Below the pieces are notes generated by a model. The model was not told where the DNA came from. It made no database searches and saw only the letters and a program-made list of their open reading frames with translations. Below, piece after piece: positions 4,021-7,245 of a stretch of DNA of 7,245 bases; the first letter of the stretch is position 1; every line of letters starts with the position of its first letter. This stretch comes from Candidatus Dadabacteria bacterium RIFCSPHIGHO2_12_FULL_53_21 (lineage in GTDB: Bacteria; Desulfobacterota_D; UBA1144; Nemesobacterales; UBA2774), in the NCBI GenBank assembly GCA_001775255.1, contig MFCJ01000044.1:1-7245 (forward strand), read 5' to 3'. A program made the translations under genes and the position numbers.

Positions 4021-6276
4021 TTATTCCGCGTTGGGGCGGTTTATACGCTCGTCCGGCGGGAGCGGAGGCAGATGCACTTCCGCTGCGCCTAGCGGGTCTC
4101 CCTCGGCATGGCACTCGATGCATGCCGCTTCCGGCTGCGGGCCTCCCAGGTGGTTATCACCCGTAAGGGCATTGCCCGCGGCGTTCACGGTCAGGTTGCC
4201 GTGACATGACGTGCAGACCGTGATAACCGGCTGCAGGGAGAACGTGTCCAGAACGACGTTCGAGCCGTCTACCTTCGTGAACTCCCTGGTTATGGTCGGT
4301 AAAATTCCCGGGCCCAGTATCCCCATTCCCGGGTCGAGTACGTTCGAGTCGGGCACGTGGCACGAGCTGCAGTCACTCGTGTTGCCCGGAAAGAGGATGT
4401 CGCTGTAGTCATGCACGCTCCCCCCGCGCCCGTAGATTATGTAAGGCTTTACGGCGAGGTTCTCGCCCGTATGTATCTTGTGTATCATCTGCCTGAAATT
4501 GATCGACGTCGTTGTGGGAGTCTCGCTTCCCGTCCAGTCGGGGACCGGCCTTACCGCTATATCGTCGTTCGAAGGGTTGTGGCAGAGGATGCAGTATTGG
4601 GTGTTGTTGCGGAGGTTCCCGTGGATGCTGAAGTCCTTGGAGAACTCCCCGTGGCAGGAGTTGCAGTACTGATCTTCGGTGTTGTTGTCGACGACCGTCC
4701 TCCTCGGGATCGGGACCGGGTCCGTAACGGCAAAGTAGCTGACTACGTTATGTCCCGCTTCGTTTACGTCCTCGATTAGTATCAGGTTCTCGCCGCCCAC
4801 TGTCTCGACCTTTCTGCCCTCTATGCCGACCCCGTAGGTTCCCGTGCCGTTCAGCGGGATCATACCTTCAAAGGTGTATACGAAGTTGCCGGAGGCGTCG
4901 GGCCCGTCGGAGGCTAAAGCGCTCTCAGAGAGGAAGTTGTCTACTCCCGGAACCTCTCCCGTGCCCTGGTAGTCCTGTATGTTGTAATCTGTCGTGGGAC
5001 CCGCTATCGTTAGAGCCAGCCTGCTGAGGTCCTGTGGGTTTACGACATCCCCCATGTCGTTTCTGATGCTGAATACCACCAAGGCGTGCTCGCCGGGGGC
5101 TACCGTAGTCAAGCCGGTCTCCGCGGAGGTCACGCTCACTATATCGAAATTGAGTCCGGGCAGGCTCTTTGCTCTAAGCGGGATCGTATGCGATCCCGTA
5201 ACCGATATGTCGAAATCGTTCCCGGAGCTCGGTATGTGACATCCCGAGCAGTTGTTGTCGTTCAGCTGCACCGTCGGGTGATTGGTGGCTGTGGCGAAGT
5301 CGACGTTGTCGTGGCATGAGCCGCATGCGGCCCTCGTGGGGTCGTTCATGTAGTCGACAGCCTGTGAGGCCAGGGACTCGTTGTGGCACTTCGTGCAGTT
5401 CCTTATGTCCTGTGGGAACACTACGGTCGAGTAGTCGTGTACGGTGTCGTTGAACCCGACTATGAAATAAGGGTCGCCCGCCTCCACACTCGGGAGCATC
5501 TCGCCCCTGTGTATCTTGTGCACCATGATTTCAAAGCCGATGTTGTTCCCCGAATCCGGGTCTATCTGGTCCACTTCCTCGCCCGTATCGGGGTTGATTA
5601 TCTTCGTCGTATGGCATGTTATGCAGACCTTCACGTCTCTCCTGGATCCCCCGTGGAGGGCAAGAGGGTCGTGGCACGAGTTGCATGAGCTGATACTCAC
5701 GATGTCCCTTATTGTCCTGACTTCGCCCCCGTCGGGCACGAAGTTGAAGGTAGCGTTTGAGACCCAGGTCTGGCTTCCCACGACTCTGGTCGCGTAAAGC
5801 GCTACCGTGTGGGTCAGGCTGCCGTCATAGTCCGCGGGGAGCACCTTGACGAACGTATAGTTGTAAACGCCTCCCCCCAGGTCCTCGAACGTGCCCGTGT
5901 TCCCGTTCTCGGACGCCGCCTGAGTGGCTCCTTTCTGGTCCCTGGTGATGTAGTCTATGTACTCACCCGAGTCCACGATCCTCGCGATTATAAAGCTTAT
6001 TGATGCCAGGTCGCTCTGTTGCAGGGGGTTCCCTTTATCGTCAGTGATCTTGATCGTTGCGACGGTACGGTTGTCGGCGCCTATGAACGCGCCGAGTATT
6101 TCAATATTCAGCTTGTTCCCCTCGACAGGCGGCGGCGGTGGTGGTGGCGGGGGGGTTATACCTCCTCCGCCTCCGCATCCCCCATAGACAGACATTAACA
6201 GGAAGGAAAAAACGAACAACCGGAAAAGAAAAGAACGGAATACTACTTTGCGTTTGAAAATCACCCTGCCGTTCAT
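4021..6276 (-). CDS. OmcA/MtrC-family decaheme c-type cytochrome, surface lipoprotein
   Basis: A 751-aa decaheme cytochrome, the likely cell-surface terminal reductase for minerals or other extracellular acceptors. A basic then hydrophobic signal ends in the lipobox YGGC (Cys34), followed by five Gly and, after I-T, nine Pro (42-50). Domain order matches OmcA/MtrC: beta domain (54-180); pentaheme domain with CXXCH at 198, 218, 294, 318 and 343; beta domain (about 375-520); second pentaheme domain with CXXCH at 538, 562, 636, 688 and 719. The two halves repeat H-K-I-H-x-G-E (253-259 and 599-605) and VHDYS..FP before the third haem of each half. Each half has six spare His for its five haems. 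No Cys lies between the two pentaheme domains, so the regulatory disulfide described in Shewanella MtrC and OmcA is absent. The start has a strong AAAGGAG. It is first in the operon. Confidence 0.97.
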   Translation of the reverse strand: MNGRVIFKRKVVFRSFLFRLFVFSFLLMSVYGGCGGGGGITPPPPPPPPPVEGNKLNIEILGAFIGADNRTVATIKITDDKGNPLQQSDLASISFIIARIVDSGEYIDYITRDQKGATQAASENGNTGTFEDLGGGVYNYTFVKVLPADYDGSLTHTVALYATRVVGSQTWVSNATFNFVPDGGEVRTIRDIVSISSCNSCHDPLALHGGSRRDVKVCITCHTTKIINPDTGEEVDQIDPDSGNNIGFEIMVHKIHRGEMLPSVEAGDPYFIVGFNDTVHDYSTVVFPQDIRNCTKCHNESLASQAVDYMNDPTRAACGSCHDNVDFATATNHPTVQLNDNNCSGCHIPSSGNDFDISVTGSHTIPLRAKSLPGLNFDIVSVTSAETGLTTVAPGEHALVVFSIRNDMGDVVNPQDLSRLALTIAGPTTDYNIQDYQGTGEVPGVDNFLSESALASDGPDASGNFVYTFEGMIPLNGTGTYGVGIEGRKVETVGGENLILIEDVNEAGHNVVSYFAVTDPVPIPRRTVVDNNTEDQYCNSCHGEFSKDFSIHGNLRNNTQYCILCHNPSNDDIAVRPVPDWTGSETPTTTSINFRQMIHKIHTGENLAVKPYIIYGRGGSVHDYSDILFPGNTSDCSSCHVPDSNVLDPGMGILGPGILPTITREFTKVDGSNVVLDTFSLQPVITVCTSCHGNLTVNAAGNALTGDNHLGGPQPEAACIECHAEGDPLGAAEVHLPPLPPDERINRPNAE
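6129..6172 (-). repeat. Low-complexity poly-Gly/poly-Pro codon tract
   Basis: Consecutive GGN codons followed by nine CCN codons in the decaheme gene make a G-rich block next to a C-rich block on the coding strand. The encoded linker separates the lipid anchor from the first folded domain. The tract could change length by slippage and could pair with itself in the mRNA; nine prolines would be expected to need EF-P for translation. Confidence 0.7.
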
Positions 6277-6304
6277 AGCACCCTCTCCTTTAAGAACGAC
6301 TCTT

Positions 6305-6333
6305 GTTATATATTAACTAACCTGGAACGTAAC
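6305..6333 (-). promoter_or_regulatory. Candidate sigma-70 promoter of the cytochrome operon
   Basis: On the minus strand, TATAAC (6310-6305) is a good -10 box, with GTTACG (6333-6328, weak) as -35 box at a 17-bp spacing. Transcription would start near 6298, about 22 nt before the ATG at 6276, and the leader contains the AAAGGAG ribosome binding site. The weak -35 box suggests that an activator may be needed. This is a by-eye prediction. Confidence 0.35.
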
Positions 6334-6423
6334 ACCATGTAAAGAGTTAATTTTAATGACAAGTGGTGATAGCTTATACAAGCTCGTGCACCGACTATTT
6401 ACGGAGGCTTGGATGACTCGACC

Positions 6424-6540
6424 ATGGCTCCGTCTGAATACCTGCCGCAGATAGAGAATCACGAGTTCTCCTTTCATTGCAAACGGGGTATTTCCGATAT
6501 AAAATTGAAAGATGTGCGAAGTTCGCATAAATATATGTAA
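6424..6540 (+). pseudogene. Possible relic of a YkgJ-type cysteine-cluster gene
   Basis: The frame from the ATG at 6424 encodes 38 residues including EYLPQIENHEFSFHCKRGIS (5-24). From memory, this resembles the opening of YkgJ-family zinc/iron-chelating proteins, where a HEF.FHC..G.S segment is followed by a CF..CC cluster. Here the cluster is missing and the frame stops 14 residues later. The link rests on one short motif. It could equally be chance, and the last part overlaps the promoter of the next gene. Confidence 0.2.
6505..6533 (+). promoter_or_regulatory. Plus-strand promoter with a palindromic operator in its spacer
   Basis: TTGAAA (6505-6510) is a good -35 box; after exactly 17 bases comes TAAATA (6528-6533), a weak -10 box. 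The spacer contains the perfect palindrome TGCGAA-G-TTCGCA (6515-6527), which ends where the -10 box begins. A regulator bound there would block RNA polymerase, so repression is the natural guess. Transcription would start near 6540, which rules out the ATG at 6540 as a start and leaves a leader of about 120 nt before the ATG at 6663. Confidence 0.4.
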
Positions 6541-6642
6541 TGTCACACATTCACGTTGTCCACTGTCAGATAATAAGACGTATTCTCCCCGACCAGAACT
6601 CTAATTCTCTTGCGGTAACGGGTAGTTATGTTTGGCATAAAA
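6516..6642 (+). repeat. Diverged repeat element, copy B (before the repeat-protein gene)
   Basis: This is the partner of the element at 556-693. Matching blocks on the plus strand are GCGAA (6516-6520), AATATATGTA (6530-6539), TGTCA (6564-6568), GACC-NN-AACT (6591-6600), ACGGGTAGTTAT (6618-6629) and TGGCATAAAA (6633-6642). The copy ends 20 bases before the ATG at 6663. In this copy the sigma-54-like motif reads TGGCATAAAAGTTGTA and has lost the C of the -12 GC, so it would be a poor sigma-54 promoter. Confidence 0.55.
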
Positions 6643-6662
6643 GTTGTAGTAAGTGTTTTATT

Positions 6663-7058
6663 ATGACAACGCGAGCAGAGAGGGTGAAAAGAGAAATTAA
6701 GGCTATATTCCGGCCCGATGCGGAGAAACCGGCAAATATAGCGAAAAGTAATTCGTCACTGTATGTTAAGGCCTGCAAGGCGTTTGGATCCTGGAGGAAC
6801 GCTCTTGAAGCGTGCGGAATAGATTACGAGAGCGCGAGGAATAACAGGAAGTGGACGAGGGAGAGGATAATCGGGGAGATTAACAGGCTCAGGGCGGAAG
6901 GGGCAAGTCTCAGGCCGTCAGTCCTCAGGAAGAACGGAATGACCACGCTCGTTTCAGCGGCCGAGTACCATTTCGGCTCGTGGAGGAGGGCCGTCGAGTA
7001 CTGCGGGCTCGATTACTCCTTCGGAAGGCGCAAGAAGTGTATGCGGCTCTCCGCGTAA
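6663..7058 (+). CDS. Homing-endonuclease-associated repeat protein, two repeats
   Basis: A 131-residue basic protein made of two repeats about 63 residues apart. Each ends in the hallmark FGSWR-x-A-x-E-x-C-G-[IL]-D-Y (41-55 and 104-118), preceded by a helical segment; the second begins WTRERIIGEINRLRAEG (64-80). This matches the homing endonuclease associated repeat, a DNA-binding module named for its place beside HNH nucleases. No HNH, LAGLIDADG or GIY-YIG nuclease motif is present, so it is probably a stand-alone DNA-binding protein. I start at the ATG at 6663: the 41 residues that an ATG at 6540 would add lie in the promoter and shared element and do not look protein-like. No clear Shine-Dalgarno precedes the chosen start, which lowers confidence in it. 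No signal peptide is seen. It could act on the palindrome in its own promoter, but nothing shows this directly. Confidence 0.8.
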   Translation: MTTRAERVKREIKAIFRPDAEKPANIAKSNSSLYVKACKAFGSWRNALEACGIDYESARNNRKWTRERIIGEINRLRAEGASLRPSVLRKNGMTTLVSAAEYHFGSWRRAVEYCGLDYSFGRRKKCMRLSA

Positions 7059-7069
7059 GCGGGGAGCCG
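7044..7069 (+). terminator. Strong hairpin at the stop codon, likely terminator
   Basis: CGGCTCTCCGC and GCGGGGAGCCG form an 11-bp stem with one G-U pair around a GTAA loop (7055-7058), which is a GNRA-type tetraloop. The TAA stop codon of the repeat-protein gene is in the loop. A run of seven T (7086-7092) follows about 16 bases after the stem, farther than in a textbook intrinsic terminator. It may act as a terminator or as a 3' stabilising structure. Confidence 0.5.
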
Positions 7070-7219
7070 GTAAATGCGGGCGTTGTTTTTTTAATGTCAT
7101 TCTTTAGGTATCAATAAAGATATATCCCCCCCCCAAAGTAGGCGTCTTACGGATTTGTCTACTCTTTTTTATTTTATATGGTACTATTTCTTTTCCTGTC
7201 CAATCCGAAATAAATCAAT

Positions 7220-7245
7220 GGTGGGTGTAGCTCAGCTTGGTTAGA
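7220..7245 (+). tRNA. tRNA gene, 5' part only, probably tRNA-His
   Basis: GTGGGTG (7221-7227) fits the 5' acceptor strand, followed by TA at positions 8-9, the D-stem GCTC, and AG with a D-loop containing GG and TTA. The gene runs off the window after the D-loop, so the anticodon is not visible. A G directly before the acceptor strand (7220) matches the extra G-1 of tRNA-His, and GGTGG at the 5' end is typical of that tRNA in bacteria. tRNA identity is thus probable, not proven. Confidence 0.7.

Larger units (their letters stand above)
6277..6662. other. Divergent intergenic region, 386 nt
   Basis: This AT-rich stretch separates the minus-strand cytochrome operon from the plus-strand repeat-protein gene. 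It holds the operon promoter candidate (6305-6333), the palindrome-containing plus-strand promoter (6505-6533) and copy B of the shared element (about 6492-6662). Between 6373 and 6540 there is a short plus-strand reading frame that may be a gene relic. On the opposite strand, a 49-codon frame from the GTG at 6462 down to 6313 has a good AAAGGAG before it. I do not accept either as a confirmed gene. Confidence 0.6.

Noticed and set aside
4357..4779. A 140-codon open frame on the plus strand
   Set aside because: It is antisense to the decaheme gene, which has ten haem motifs and full family architecture; the shadow has none.
720..6490. The cytochrome operon as an invertible or transposable unit bounded by inverted copies of the shared element
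   Set aside because: The copies are too diverged for ordinary recombination, and no recombinase, transposase or target duplication is visible. I keep only the sequence similarity as a finding.
6540..6662. Earlier ATG for the repeat protein, adding 41 residues
   Set aside because: The extra residues lie over the predicted transcription start and the shared non-coding element, and show no protein-like pattern. The repeat module begins just after the ATG at 6663.
1..7245. CRISPR array, insertion sequence or prophage genes
   Set aside because: No regularly spaced short repeats, transposase, integrase or phage structural genes were seen on either strand.

Overview
The window comes from a Gram-negative bacterium: it encodes four signal-peptide or lipoprotein cytochrome types, an outer-membrane beta-barrel and a surface-type decaheme lipoprotein. 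Coding GC is mostly near 55-60% with AT-rich spacers. The gene set suggests an anaerobic or facultative metal-reducing or otherwise electroactive lineage (Desulfobacterota, Nitrospirota, Dadabacteria-like or similar), but the sequence does not settle the taxon.

Positions 30-6276 hold seven genes on the minus strand. In transcription order they are: a 751-aa OmcA/MtrC-type decaheme lipoprotein (6276-4021), a 106-aa diheme lipoprotein (4001-3681), a 433-aa beta-barrel (3672-2371), a heptaheme lipoprotein (2371-1751), a periplasmic tetraheme cytochrome (1761-1180) and two tandem paralogous monoheme cytochromes (1213-737 and 509-30). The first six are spaced by 19 nt or less or overlap, so they look like one operon. 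The last sits behind a 227-nt AT-rich spacer with its own candidate promoter. Together the genes encode 25 CXXCH haem sites. The set reads as a trans-outer-membrane electron conduit: the decaheme outside, the barrel as sheath, the heptaheme as plug on the periplasmic face, and tetraheme plus monoheme proteins as periplasmic carriers. The usual MtrA (decaheme) and MtrB (about 700 aa) are absent, so the arrangement differs from Shewanella MtrCAB.

Positions 6277-6662 are an intergenic region carrying the operon promoter, a palindrome-containing promoter for a plus-strand gene and a possible gene relic. Positions 6663-7058 encode a 131-aa protein made of two homing-endonuclease-associated (FGSWR..A) repeats with no nuclease domain, ending in a strong hairpin. 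The window ends inside a tRNA gene, probably tRNA-His.

The least expected signal is non-coding. The spacer before the last monoheme gene (about 720-520, minus) and the spacer before the repeat-protein gene (about 6492-6662, plus) share exact 10-, 12- and 10-nt blocks in the same order. They look like two diverged copies of one element, each pointing at a start codon and lying on either side of the cytochrome operon. A second point is that both monoheme cytochromes lack any methionine or conserved spare histidine in the mature protein, so the distal haem ligand is unconventional or absent.
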